46,455 bases of DNA from Butyrivibrio sp. (GCF_017940685.1 NZ_JAGAYD010000265.1:1-46455); one strand, 5' to 3'; shown: positions 18,128-26,965, counted from the stretch's first letter. Made by a program: numbers and translations. Notes: generated from the letters alone by a model not told the origin.

Positions 18128-18133
18128 TATAAT
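18128..18133 (+). promoter_or_regulatory. Candidate -10 box for trpE-trpG
   Basis: A perfect TATAAT lies 33 bases before the trpE ATG. No good -35 hexamer is seen at 16-18 bases upstream, where the terminator stem lies, so the promoter is tentative. The short leader leaves no room for a T-box or leader peptide. Confidence 0.45.
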
Positions 18134-18166
18134 AAAAAAATGAATATTTATACGTTGGGGGAATAT

Positions 18167-19663
18167 ATGAAGCAGACATCTATTGAAGAGATCAGTAAGA
18201 TCGCATCAGAGGGCAGTTACAGGCTCATTCCGGTTATCAGGCAGATTCTGTCGGATGTGGCAACTCCTGTGCAGGTTATGAGAAAGCTCCTTAATGTGAG
18301 TAGCCATTGCTTTCTTTTGGAGAGTGTGGAGGATTCAAGGCAGTGGGGCAGATATTCGTTTCTTGGGTATAACCCTACTATGCAGATATCAAGCAGGGGA
18401 AAAGAGACTACAGTTACCCTGGAAGATGGCAGCCAGCAGGTAATGAAGCTTGATAATCCAGGCACATATATAAGAGAGCTCATTGAGAAAAACAAAGCTC
18501 CAAAGCTTAAGAATTCGCCTACTTTTACAGGCGGTCTTGTAGGCTATTTTTCTTATGAATACATGCAGTATGCTGAGCCGTCCCTGCATTTTTATTCGTC
18601 TAATAAGTATGACTTTTCAGACATGGACCTTATGCTGTTTGAAAATCTCATCTGCTTTGACAATCTTAAGCAGAAGATCCTTTTGATCTCTAATTTAAGA
18701 GTTCCTGAGGTGCCTTTAGATGCGGCACTTAAGGATGCATATAACACTGCAAACGCAAAGCTTGATGAGATGGAGAACCTTATCCTTTGCGGCGAGATGA
18801 AAAACGTGGAAAAAGGTCATCTTCTTGGGGATATCAAGCCAGTTTTTTCCAAAGAGGAGTACTGCAATAAAGTTGAGAAGGTTAAGGACCACATCTATGA
18901 GGGCGATATCTTCCAGATGGTATTGTCAAACCCCATGGAGGCTGACTTTGAAGGAAGCCTGTTTGATACCTACAGGATCCTTCGGACCACCAATCCATCG
19001 CCATATATGTTCTATTTTTCCGGAGATACAGAGATCGCAGGGGCTTCACCAGAGACCCTTGTTAAGGTTGAAGATGGCGTGATAAGGACGTTTCCTCTTG
19101 CCGGAACAAGGCCAAGGGGAGCCACACTTGAAGAGGATCTGGCTCTTGAAAAAGAGCTTCTTGCAGACGAAAAGGAAAGAGCAGAGCACAACATGCTGGT
19201 AGATCTTGGAAGAAATGACCTTGGAAAGCTCTGTGAATTTGGCAGTGTTGAAGTTGAAAAGTACATGTCTATTGAGAGATACTCTCATGTCATGCATATT
19301 GGATCTTCGGTAAAAGGTAAGCTGGACTCAAAATATAGCGCTATTGATGCAATTGACGCTGTCCTCCCTGCCGGAACACTGTCAGGAGCACCCAAGATAA
19401 GAGCCTGCGAGCTCATCGATGAGCTTGAAGGAATGAAGAGAGGTATTTACGGCGGAGCTATAGGATACGTTGATTTTACCGGGAACCTGGACACCTGCAT
19501 TGCCATCAGGCTTGCATATAAAAAGAATGGAAAGGTCTTTGTCAGAAGCGGAGCGGGGCTTGTGGCTGATTCTGTTCCGGAGAATGAGTTTACAGAGTGC
19601 GTAAATAAGGCAAAGGCAGTGGTAAATGCCATTAAGGAGGCCTGCGATGGTACTGATAATTGA
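18167..19663 (+). CDS. trpE: Anthranilate synthase component I
   Basis: A 498-residue chorismate-using enzyme that makes anthranilate, the first step of tryptophan synthesis, with glutamine-derived ammonia from TrpG. Seen: the N-terminal tryptophan-feedback motif region CFLLESVEDSRQWGRYSFLG, the TrpE-typical NPSPYMFYF, and the catalytic stretches SPETLVKVEDG, PLAGTRPRG, ERAEHNMLVDLGRNDLG, LPAGTLSGAPKIRA and GIYGGAIGYVDF. These favour TrpE over PabB. ATG 18167 has GGGGGA five bases upstream; an earlier in-frame ATG at 18140 has none. The stop overlaps trpG by 17 bases. The trpDCFBA genes are not nearby. Confidence 0.93.
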   Translation: MKQTSIEEISKIASEGSYRLIPVIRQILSDVATPVQVMRKLLNVSSHCFLLESVEDSRQWGRYSFLGYNPTMQISSRGKETTVTLEDGSQQVMKLDNPGTYIRELIEKNKAPKLKNSPTFTGGLVGYFSYEYMQYAEPSLHFYSSNKYDFSDMDLMLFENLICFDNLKQKILLISNLRVPEVPLDAALKDAYNTANAKLDEMENLILCGEMKNVEKGHLLGDIKPVFSKEEYCNKVEKVKDHIYEGDIFQMVLSNPMEADFEGSLFDTYRILRTTNPSPYMFYFSGDTEIAGASPETLVKVEDGVIRTFPLAGTRPRGATLEEDLALEKELLADEKERAEHNMLVDLGRNDLGKLCEFGSVEVEKYMSIERYSHVMHIGSSVKGKLDSKYSAIDAIDAVLPAGTLSGAPKIRACELIDELEGMKRGIYGGAIGYVDFTGNLDTCIAIRLAYKKNGKVFVRSGAGLVADSVPENEFTECVNKAKAVVNAIKEACDGTDN

Positions 19664-20216
19664 TAATTACGACAGCTTTACATATAACCTTTTTCAAATG
19701 ATAGGTGCCACCACGCCAGATATGAAGGTTGTAAGAAACGATGCAGTATCTATCCAGGATATAAGAGAAATGGCACCTTCAGCCATAGTTCTTTCTCCCG
19801 GACCTGGCAAGCCTTCCGACGCAGGAATCTGTGAAGCGGTGGTAAAAGAGCTTGGGGGAGAAATTCCGATCCTTGGCGTATGCCTTGGGCATCAGGCAAT
19901 CTGCGAGGCCTTTGGAGGAACTGTTTCCTACGCAAAAAAGCTCATGCATGGCAAGCAGTCTGTTGCAAAGGTAGATAATGATTCTGAGCTGTTTTATGGT
20001 CTTTCTGACACCACTAAGGTTGCAAGATACCATTCTTTGGCCCTTAAAGAAGAAACCCTTCCTAAATGCCTTAAAGTGACAGCAACAGCAGACGATGGTG
20101 AGATTATGGCGGTGCAGCATAAAGACTATCCCATATTTGGACTTCAGTTCCACCCAGAGTCAATAATGACTCCAGATGGAGCAGTGATGCTTCAGAATTT
20201 TTTAAATATCAGGTAA
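19647..20216 (+). CDS. trpG: Anthranilate synthase component II (glutamine amidotransferase)
   Basis: A 189-residue class I glutamine amidotransferase that supplies ammonia to TrpE. Nucleophile region GVCLGHQAI, oxyanion-type LSPGPGKPSDAG, and His/Glu in LQFHPESIMT are all present. ATG 19647 has AAGGAGG at 19634-19640, inside trpE; the first seven codons of the longer frame are discarded. The same protein could also serve PabB in folate synthesis, as in other bacteria, but no pabB is nearby. It ends three bases from the convergent MFS gene. Confidence 0.93.
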   Translation: MVLIIDNYDSFTYNLFQMIGATTPDMKVVRNDAVSIQDIREMAPSAIVLSPGPGKPSDAGICEAVVKELGGEIPILGVCLGHQAICEAFGGTVSYAKKLMHGKQSVAKVDNDSELFYGLSDTTKVARYHSLALKEETLPKCLKVTATADDGEIMAVQHKDYPIFGLQFHPESIMTPDGAVMLQNFLNIR

Positions 20217-20219
20217 GGA

Positions 20220-21428
20220 TTACTGAGAAATGGCCATGTCAGATGGATGTCTTTTCACATAAATAACTAGCGTTATTATAAAGATCATGTCGATGACCAG
20301 CACGATAGCTATGCTTGCAATACCTGTGGCAATGCCAAGTTTTTCTGCGATGATGCCCACAATGGCAGGCATTATTATGGATCCAAGGCTTGCGGTTGTA
20401 AGGATAAAGCTCCAGGCAAGGCTGTACTTTTTGATAAGATCACCTGCAAAGGATACTGTGGTGGCGTAGATGCCAGCCATTGAAAAGCCAAAACCCATGA
20501 TGCCAATGACGATAGGCACCGTGCTTTTTGCTGAAATAAGGACAAGGAAGAAGACCACTATTCCGATACCCATGACAGGAAGAAGGTTTTCTTTTTTTAC
20601 CTTAGTGGACACAAAGGCTGTAAGAAGCCTTCCGCACAGGATCATGACCCACAGTATGCTGGCGGTAGTCTGTGCCAGGTTTGGAGGAAGGAGCCCAGTG
20701 TCCTTAAAGTAGGTGATCATCCATCCAATTACGCCCTGCTCAGCGCAGAGATAAAAGAAAAGTGTGCCTATGCAGATGTAGAAAAGAGGCACCTTAAAAA
20801 AGCCAAAGACGTCACTTTGAGAGTCCTTTGAAGTCGCCTTATCCTTTGAAGCAGCTTTTTTGGCGCTTTCAGGGATCAGATAGTACATGATAAGGGTGAT
20901 GACACCGAGGACTACAAGAAGTCCACAGGCATAAACCCAGAAAGAATCATTATTTTTGGTGATCAGCATCAGGATCAGGGGGTATGTAAATGCGCCCACT
21001 GCAAAGGATGCATGGAGGCAGTTCAGGGCCCACGCCTGTCCGGTTGCAATCTCATTAATCTTGGTGTTACAGTAATTGCTGGAGGCACCTCTTGCAACTC
21101 CTGTTGCAAAGAAAGCAAAGGCCAGAAGGAATTTACTGTTTCCATATAGCATTAAGAGGAACGATAGCGGGAAGAACAGCTCAAATAAAAGGATGCTTTT
21201 CTTTCTGCCGATCAGCATTGACAATGCTCCTGAGAAAAAGCTGGAAAAGAGATTTCCCACTGAATGCAGGCTTACTATGAGGCCGCAGAAGGCGTAATCA
21301 AGGCCATGGGCATCCCTGAGAAACGGCAGGAGCGAGCCAATTGAAAGGGCAAGCATGCCATTGGTGAGGAATACGCCGTAGCTTAGTGCAAATTGTTTTC
21401 TTTTGATGTTGTCGTATAAAGTATTCAT
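20220..21428 (-). CDS. MFS transporter
   Basis: A 402-residue integral membrane protein with about 12 hydrophobic helices in two halves, separated by a charged central loop rich in Lys/Ser/Asp (around residues 195-210). The MFS inter-helix motif appears as SMLIGRKKS after helix 2. The N terminus (FALSYGVFLTNGMLALSIGSLLPFL) and the pattern of Gly/Ser in helices resemble sugar or drug permeases, but the substrate is not recognisable. The ATG at 21428 has no Shine-Dalgarno; a TATAAT box lies only 8 bases before it, so the mRNA may be leaderless. The start fits the family, with helix 1 about 12 residues in. Confidence 0.87.
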   Translation of the reverse strand: MNTLYDNIKRKQFALSYGVFLTNGMLALSIGSLLPFLRDAHGLDYAFCGLIVSLHSVGNLFSSFFSGALSMLIGRKKSILLFELFFPLSFLLMLYGNSKFLLAFAFFATGVARGASSNYCNTKINEIATGQAWALNCLHASFAVGAFTYPLILMLITKNNDSFWVYACGLLVVLGVITLIMYYLIPESAKKAASKDKATSKDSQSDVFGFFKVPLFYICIGTLFFYLCAEQGVIGWMITYFKDTGLLPPNLAQTTASILWVMILCGRLLTAFVSTKVKKENLLPVMGIGIVVFFLVLISAKSTVPIVIGIMGFGFSMAGIYATTVSFAGDLIKKYSLAWSFILTTASLGSIIMPAIVGIIAEKLGIATGIASIAIVLVIDMIFIITLVIYVKRHPSDMAISQ

Positions 21429-21476
21429 AGTGATGATTATATACCCAATCGGGCAAAAATAGTGAGGTGATTTGAT

Positions 21477-21929
21477 ATGCGAAAAGCTCGCACAGAAAAA
21501 GAAAATGCCATCAGGGAGAAAATGATCTCTGAGCTGTATTCAAATGAATACAATAAATTCATTGGATTTGAGGTTTTGGAACTTAGCTCCACCTACAGTA
21601 AATCCAGGATAAAAGCGGACCCAAGGCTCTATAATACCTATGGAAGCATCCACGGCGGAGCGCTTTTGTCTTTCGTTGATGCCATGGCGGGCGCCACAGG
21701 CAGCATGAGCGGATATTATGTTACGACGGTCTCTGCGAACCTCAATTTCCTGCTTCCTGCGGTAAACACTGAATATATCTACTGCGAGTGTATGAAATTA
21801 AAGACAGGAAAGCACATCCTGGTCTTTGACATAAGGGTTACAGATGATGCAGGAAATCTTCTTGATAGCGGAGAGTTTTCATTTTTTGCAAGCAAAGTGC
21901 CGGTTCTTGGGGACAGCCTGAAATTCTGA
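21477..21929 (+). CDS. PaaI-type hotdog thioesterase
   Basis: A 150-residue hotdog-fold protein, probably hydrolysing an acyl- or aryl-CoA thioester. The family signature is NTYGSIHGGALLSFVDAMAG, with the HGG active-site segment, followed by TTVSANLNFLLPA. The extra 30-residue charged helical N terminus (MRKARTEKENAIREKM) is longer than usual. GAGGTG precedes ATG 21477. It begins the run of closely packed plus-strand genes extending to 26903. Confidence 0.88.
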   Translation: MRKARTEKENAIREKMISELYSNEYNKFIGFEVLELSSTYSKSRIKADPRLYNTYGSIHGGALLSFVDAMAGATGSMSGYYVTTVSANLNFLLPAVNTEYIYCECMKLKTGKHILVFDIRVTDDAGNLLDSGEFSFFASKVPVLGDSLKF

Positions 21930-21946
21930 TTGATTAGGAGAAAGAG

Positions 21947-23470
21947 ATGTACAAGAATATCATGTTTGATCTGGACGGAACAGTGACAGATTCTGGCAGG
22001 GCCATAACTTCTTCAGTTGAGTATGCGCTGGCAGATTTTGGTATCACTGATCAGCCAAGAGAAAAGCTCAACACTTTTATTGGACCATCACTTTACGACT
22101 CATTTGAGAGGGAGTATGGCTTTAAGGGCGAGGACTGCGACAAGGCAGTTGCTCTTTACAGATATATATATGAAAAAGAGCGCATGTATGATGTGGATAT
22201 ATACGAGGGCATTCCAGAGCTGCTTGAGAAGCTGCAAAACGGCGGCTTTAAGGTGTTTCTGATAACCAGTAAGCCCCTTAAGTTTTCTGTGCAGATCCTT
22301 GAAAAGATCGGGCTATCAAAGTTTTTTGACCACATGATAGGTCCTGACCTTACAGACCACAGCTCAGATAAAAAGCGCCTCATCGAAAAGGCCATAAGAG
22401 AGCAGGGCCTTGAAAAGAGTGAATGCATCATGATAGGTGATACCCAGTACGACATAGATGGCGCAGTTGCTGCAGGCGTAGACAGCATTGCGGTGACCTA
22501 CGGATATGGCAATGTGGAGGCTATGAAGGCGGCAGGAGCAACTTTTTTTGCAGATTCTGCGAGGGACATAGGGAAGATACTTGGCGTATGCTCAGATATG
22601 GTAGATGAGATCAGAAGGACGTTTAAAGCAAATGATGACATCAGGGATGCGGGCCTTACAACCCCTGATGATATAGAGCGTTTTGATGACATAGTATATG
22701 GCGAGAACGAAAAATGGCAGGTCCTCGATGTATATCGCCCTAGAAATACGAAGGGCAAGCTTCCTGTCATTATCAGTGTTCACGGCGGAGCCTGGGTTTA
22801 TGGCGACAAGGAAAGATATCAGTATTACTGCATGTCACTGGCTCAGAGGGGATTTGCTGTTGTTAATTTCACCTACAGACTGGCGCCTGAATTCAAATAC
22901 CCTGCGCCTTTAGTGGATACTAATCTGGTGGCGAGATTTGTGGCAGAAAACAGTGAAAAATACGGATTTGACCTTGGAAATGTATTTGCAGTAGGCGACT
23001 CTGCAGGAGCGCATATTTTGGGACTCTATGCCTGCATGCTTACAAACACTAGTTACGCCCAAAAGTTTGATATAAAGCTTCCGGAAGGCTTTTTCTTTAA
23101 GGCAATAGCGCTGAACTGCGGCGTATACAGGATTGATAAGAAAAACGGAAGGGAACAGGATCTTGACCTTATGAAGTTGTTCCTTCTTGGAGGGGCTACA
23201 GAGGATGAGCTTAAGGATATTTCTGTAGCGGAGCACATCACGAAAGAATTTCCGCCAGTATTTGTCATGACTGCAGATGGAGATTTTCTTAAGGATCAGC
23301 CAGGAAATATTGTTGGAAAGCTCCTTGATGAAAACATACTATTTAACCTCAGGTACTATATGGCTCCAGAAATGCAGTTGGGACATGTTTTCCATTTGAA
23401 TTTAAAGCTCTCTGAAGCTACAAAGTGTAACGACGAGGAATGCGCTTTTTTCAAGGGATTTATTAACTGA
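21947..23470 (+). CDS. Fusion: HAD phosphatase (Gph-like) plus alpha/beta-hydrolase esterase
   Basis: A 507-residue two-enzyme fusion. Residues 1-215 are a phosphoglycolate phosphatase-like HAD protein: DLDGT (Asp8, Asp10), ITSKP motif II, the Lys region around KRLIEKAI and motif IV IMIGDTQYDIDGA. Residues about 225-507 are a hormone-sensitive-lipase-like alpha/beta-hydrolase: HGGAW (His279), nucleophile GDSAG (Ser352), candidate Asp444 and His480. Both active sites look intact, and the reading frame is continuous with no internal ribosome binding site noticed, so it is not a frameshift of two genes. TTAGGAG precedes ATG 21947. A substrate carrying both phosphate and ester is possible. Confidence 0.9.
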   Translation: MYKNIMFDLDGTVTDSGRAITSSVEYALADFGITDQPREKLNTFIGPSLYDSFEREYGFKGEDCDKAVALYRYIYEKERMYDVDIYEGIPELLEKLQNGGFKVFLITSKPLKFSVQILEKIGLSKFFDHMIGPDLTDHSSDKKRLIEKAIREQGLEKSECIMIGDTQYDIDGAVAAGVDSIAVTYGYGNVEAMKAAGATFFADSARDIGKILGVCSDMVDEIRRTFKANDDIRDAGLTTPDDIERFDDIVYGENEKWQVLDVYRPRNTKGKLPVIISVHGGAWVYGDKERYQYYCMSLAQRGFAVVNFTYRLAPEFKYPAPLVDTNLVARFVAENSEKYGFDLGNVFAVGDSAGAHILGLYACMLTNTSYAQKFDIKLPEGFFFKAIALNCGVYRIDKKNGREQDLDLMKLFLLGGATEDELKDISVAEHITKEFPPVFVMTADGDFLKDQPGNIVGKLLDENILFNLRYYMAPEMQLGHVFHLNLKLSEATKCNDEECAFFKGFIN

Positions 23471-23487
23471 ATCTACAGGTGAAATGT

Positions 23488-24225
23488 ATGGAATACTTTG
23501 TAAACATGAATGGGATAGATGTATGTGCCCATTATAGTGATGAGACTATAAATGAGATCTTTCTGCCGCTGCTTGGCAGGTTATCTGCTATGCAGAAAGA
23601 GAAAAATCGCAGAATTTTGGTTATGCTGGCTGCGCCTCCCGGCGCAGGAAAAAGTACTCTGGCCAGTTTCCTTCAGAAACTGTCAGAGGAAAATGATAAG
23701 CTTACTGACATCCAGGCCATTGGTATGGATGGATTTCACAGGCGCCAGGAGTATCTTACAAGCCACAAGACTGTAAGAGACGGACAGGAAGTTCGTATGG
23801 TCGATATAAAGGGCGCGCCCATTACCTTTGACCTTGACCTTTTTAAAGAGCGTATAAAGAGGGTCCTTAACGAGAAAAAAGTCTCCTGGCCCTCCTATGA
23901 CAGGCATCTTCACAATCCTGTAGATGATGCCATTTTAGTAGAAAAAGATATAGTTCTTTTGGAAGGAAACTATCTCCTTCTTGATGAGGATGGTTGGCGG
24001 GAGCTTAATAAAATGGCAGATTATTCCATATTCCTCAGCGCAGATGAGGACCTGTTAAGGGACAGGCTGATCGACAGGAAGATCAAAAGCGGAAACACCA
24101 GGGAAGTAGCTGAGAAATTCGTGGATTACAGCGATATGGCCAATGTCAGACTCTGTCTTAATAAGAGTAGTAGCGCTGATCTGGTGCTTTCAATCGATAA
24201 GACAAATATAAGGATAGCTCGGTGA
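23488..24225 (+). CDS. P-loop nucleoside/sugar kinase family protein (uridine kinase-like)
   Basis: A 245-residue P-loop kinase. Walker A APPGAGKSTLASFL, DGFH (MDGFHRRQEYL), SWPSYDRHLHNPVDD and LLEGNYLLLDEDGW match the phosphoribulokinase/uridine-kinase and FrcK-like kinase group, which phosphorylate sugars or nucleosides. A GTG at 23479 is in frame, but ATG 23488 has AGGTGA five bases upstream and gives the likelier N terminus. The stop overlaps the next start (GTGATG). The exact substrate cannot be told. Confidence 0.87.
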   Translation: MEYFVNMNGIDVCAHYSDETINEIFLPLLGRLSAMQKEKNRRILVMLAAPPGAGKSTLASFLQKLSEENDKLTDIQAIGMDGFHRRQEYLTSHKTVRDGQEVRMVDIKGAPITFDLDLFKERIKRVLNEKKVSWPSYDRHLHNPVDDAILVEKDIVLLEGNYLLLDEDGWRELNKMADYSIFLSADEDLLRDRLIDRKIKSGNTREVAEKFVDYSDMANVRLCLNKSSSADLVLSIDKTNIRIAR

Positions 24226-25010
24226 TGAAAAAAAGGTTATTTACGCCACGGATCAGGGTTTTGTGGCTTACACTGGCGGTTTTATGCCTCCTTTATTCGG
24301 CGATGGTCTATATGGTAGGCAGCGGAACCTTTTCTTTTGTGATATGGCTCTTTGGAGCGGCATTTTTCGGTGCATGTTTCTTTTTCGCAGGAAAGGGACG
24401 GTGGATGAAGGTGCCTTCTGGCCTTAGGATTGCAGCGTATTCGCTAATTGGTGTGGCTACCGTCATATTTCTTGTATGCCAGATAGCAATACTTTCTCAC
24501 TTTTTTGATAAGGGTGAAAAGAACCTTGATTACGTCATAGTTCTTGGTGCTCAGATGAGAGATAGCGGTCCCAGTGTCATTTATCGCTACAGGCTGCAAA
24601 AAGCCAAGGAGTATATGCTTGAAAACCCTGAAACAATCTGCATCACAACAGGAGGACAGGGGAGTAATGAGTCTGTAAGCGAGGGCGAAGGCGGAGCAGA
24701 GTACCTTGTATCTCTTGGCGTTCTGGATTCAAGGATCATGGTGGAGCATGAATCCATGACTACTCCAGAAAATCTGATAAATGCTCTGGATATGATAAAG
24801 CAGGAAAACGGGAGCACTGAAGATCTGAGGATCGGCATCATTACCAATGGCTTCCATGTTTTCAGGGGAGTCCGTATAGCCAAAGGGCTGACTGACGCCC
24901 ATATCTGCGGGATTGCAGCTTACATGCAGCCCCAATACATCCCCAACAATATGGTCAGGGAGACCTTTGGGATAATAAGGGACTTTTTAGCAGGAGGAAT
25001 AAAACTATGA
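24222..25010 (+). CDS. YdcF/ElyC family membrane protein (DUF218)
   Basis: A 262-residue protein with three or four N-terminal hydrophobic helices (to about residue 95) and a DUF218 domain: YVIVLGAQMRDSGPSVIYRYRLQKA, ICITTGGQGSNESVSEGEGGAEYL, ESMTTPENLINAL, GIITNGFHVFRG. Homologues (SanA, ElyC, YdcF) are linked to envelope integrity but the reaction is unknown. A GTG (24222) and ATG (24225) are adjacent; GTG has AGGA 7 bases before it, ATG 10, so either could serve. It is followed by an ATGA overlap. Confidence 0.87.
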   Translation: MMKKRLFTPRIRVLWLTLAVLCLLYSAMVYMVGSGTFSFVIWLFGAAFFGACFFFAGKGRWMKVPSGLRIAAYSLIGVATVIFLVCQIAILSHFFDKGEKNLDYVIVLGAQMRDSGPSVIYRYRLQKAKEYMLENPETICITTGGQGSNESVSEGEGGAEYLVSLGVLDSRIMVEHESMTTPENLINALDMIKQENGSTEDLRIGIITNGFHVFRGVRIAKGLTDAHICGIAAYMQPQYIPNNMVRETFGIIRDFLAGGIKL

Positions 25011-25561
25011 TTCTTTTTGTAGATGCGTGTGTACGGGATGAATCAAGGACAAAGAGGCTTGCAAACGAGGTTTTATCAAGGCTTAAGGGCGATGTAAAGA
25101 CGGTAAAGCTTAAGGACGAGAAGTTTGAAGTTACGGATCAGGATTATTTAAAAAAGCGTGACGAGCTTATTGCGAAAAGAGAATTTGATAGCGAAATGTT
25201 TGCGCTGGCAAGGGATTTTAAAGAGGCTGATCAGATTGTCATAGCAGCACCGTATTGGGATCTTTCTTTTCCTGCAATGCTCAAGCAATACATTGAGCAC
25301 ATAAATGTGCTGGGAATAACCTTTGAATACACCAAGGAAGGTACGCCTGTAGGACTTTGCAAGGCTGACAGGCTTTACTACGTAATGACTGCCGGCGGAG
25401 CGTTTGTCCCTGAGGAGTATGGCTTTGGGTATGTAAAAGTGCTTGCACAGAGCTTTTACGGAATTGACAACGTAAAGCTCATAAAAGCGGTTGGCCTGGA
25501 TATTTACGGAGCCGATGTGGATCAGATAATGAATAAAGCAATCAGAGGGATCAATCTATGA
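25007..25561 (+). CDS. NAD(P)H-dependent flavodoxin-fold oxidoreductase
   Basis: A 184-residue protein of the NADPH-dependent FMN reductase / NAD(P)H quinone oxidoreductase fold. It starts MILFVDACVRDESRTKRLANEVL, and has QIVIAAPYWDLSFPAMLKQYIEHI, the flavin-binding region conserved in azoreductase-type proteins, and YYVMTAGGAF. GAGGAAT precedes the ATG, which overlaps the previous stop (ATGA). Likely cytosolic, FMN dependent. The substrate (quinone, azo compound or other) is unknown. Confidence 0.87.
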   Translation: MILFVDACVRDESRTKRLANEVLSRLKGDVKTVKLKDEKFEVTDQDYLKKRDELIAKREFDSEMFALARDFKEADQIVIAAPYWDLSFPAMLKQYIEHINVLGITFEYTKEGTPVGLCKADRLYYVMTAGGAFVPEEYGFGYVKVLAQSFYGIDNVKLIKAVGLDIYGADVDQIMNKAIRGINL

Positions 25562-26346
25562 TACTTGTTACCGGAGCGACGGGATTTGTTGGAAAAAAGA
25601 TAATGGATGTTTGCAGTGATACTGTGGCTTCGCCATCATTGCGAGATGTATCTCTGGATGATGTTAAGCGCGTGATAGAAGCTAGCGGAGTTGACGTTAT
25701 CGTGCACACTGCGGCAATTTCTGATATCAAAGACTGTGAGGCAGATCCGGAAGGGTCTTATCGCGCAAATGTTGAGCTTCCTGTATTTCTTGCAAAGGCC
25801 GCAGAAGGCAGAAAGCTTGTCTGCTTTAGCTCTGATCAGGTCTATACGGGATCTGAAAAAGAAGGACCATATGCTGAAGGAGATGAAAAGCCAGCTAATA
25901 CCTATGCAAAGCATAAGCTTGAAATGGAAAAGAGGGTACTTGATATCTGTCCGGATGCAGTTATGCTCCGCGCAGAGTGGATGTATGACTTTGGACCAGG
26001 CAAGCCAAACTATTACACAATTGTGCGAAATGCCGCAGCCCCTTTGCGCTTTAGCTCTGGGAATTACAGAGGAGTTACTTACGTTAAAGAAGTGGCTGAA
26101 AATATGGAAAAAGTTATTGCTCTTCCCGGGGGAGCATATAATTTTGGAAGTGAAACAAACAGAAGCATGTTCAACATAACCAAGGAATTTGCTGGAGCAC
26201 TTGGATGCGATATCACGATAGAAGATGTTCCGCCGCTTCACAATCTGTGGATGGACTGCAGCAAAGCCAGAAAATATGGCGTGGTGTTTAGCGAAGTTTT
26301 GGATGGACTTCTTAAATGTGCTAAAGATGAGGGAGGACTATTATGA
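25558..26346 (+). CDS. RmlD-like extended SDR (sugar nucleotide-binding) protein
   Basis: A 262-residue short-chain dehydrogenase of the RmlD/NAD-epimerase type. N-terminal ILVTGATGFVGKKIMD is the NAD(P)-binding loop; DVIVHTAAISDIKDCEADP, CFSSDQVYTGSEKEGPYAE and the active-site YAKHKLEME (YxxxK) follow. The family reduces dTDP-4-keto-rhamnose or similar, or acts on other keto-sugars. No rhamnose genes are near, so a different substrate is possible. ATGA overlap at both ends. Confidence 0.88.
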   Translation: MILVTGATGFVGKKIMDVCSDTVASPSLRDVSLDDVKRVIEASGVDVIVHTAAISDIKDCEADPEGSYRANVELPVFLAKAAEGRKLVCFSSDQVYTGSEKEGPYAEGDEKPANTYAKHKLEMEKRVLDICPDAVMLRAEWMYDFGPGKPNYYTIVRNAAAPLRFSSGNYRGVTYVKEVAENMEKVIALPGGAYNFGSETNRSMFNITKEFAGALGCDITIEDVPPLHNLWMDCSKARKYGVVFSEVLDGLLKCAKDEGGLL

Positions 26347-26903
26347 GCGACAAGAAGATAGCTGTTATTTTCCCTGGTATGGGATATCACAGCGACAAGC
26401 CGCTTCTTTATTTTTCAAAGAGACTTGCAAGAGAAAAGGGCTACGAAGTGGTAGAGGCTCACTATGAATTTCCTTTCAAGGCCAAAGAGATAATGAACGA
26501 CAAGGTGCGTATGAAAGAGGCCTTTGAAGATGCAGTTTCCCAGATAAAAGAGGATCTTACAGGTATAAAATTTGATGAATACAGCGATGTTGTTTTTATC
26601 GGAAAAAGCATAGGAACTGCGCTGGCTGCCCATTTTGACAGAGTGCTGAATGTCGGTGCAAGGCACATTGTCTTTACACCGGTTCCACAGACTTTTGAGA
26701 TGCTTAAAAAAAACGCTGGTATAGTCTTTCATGGACTTAATGATCCCTGGTGCAAGACAGAGATTGCAGATGCAAGGTCAAAAGAGCTGGGTCTGGAACT
26801 TCATAAGATCGATAGGGCAAATCATTCCCTTGAAACAGATTCACCTATGGAGGATCTTGTAAGCCTTCAGGCAGTAATGAAGCGGGTTGAGAGCTTCCTG
26901 TGA
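26343..26903 (+). CDS. Small alpha/beta-hydrolase superfamily protein
   Basis: A 186-residue protein with VIFPGMGYHSDKPLL near the N terminus, nucleophile-like FIGKSIGTALA, ADARSKELGL and a C-terminal ANHSLE (His). This has the pattern of small alpha/beta hydrolases, but Gly-Lys-Ser-Ile-Gly is a plain GxSxG elbow, and the acid is not certain (candidate Asp in LNDPW). It is the last gene of the 21477-26903 cluster. No terminator was seen before the hipBA promoter. Function unknown. Confidence 0.75.
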   Translation: MSDKKIAVIFPGMGYHSDKPLLYFSKRLAREKGYEVVEAHYEFPFKAKEIMNDKVRMKEAFEDAVSQIKEDLTGIKFDEYSDVVFIGKSIGTALAAHFDRVLNVGARHIVFTPVPQTFEMLKKNAGIVFHGLNDPWCKTEIADARSKELGLELHKIDRANHSLETDSPMEDLVSLQAVMKRVESFL

Positions 26904-26937
26904 GAGCTGCCTGTTTTTGTGATAATGTATATAAAAA

Positions 26938-26965
26938 TTGACAACAATCCGGATTTATGTATAAT
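26938..26965 (+). promoter_or_regulatory. Promoter of hipBA with candidate operator
   Basis: A perfect TTGACA (26938-26943) and TATAAT (26960-26965) are 16 bases apart. TATGTA (26956-26961) and TACATA (26972-26977) are inverted across the -10, a likely autoregulatory site for the HTH protein encoded next. Confidence 0.88.

Noticed and set aside
18026-18166. T-box or trp attenuator before trpE
   Set aside because: The only hairpin precedes the -10 box and acts as the ktrA terminator, and the leader after it is too short.
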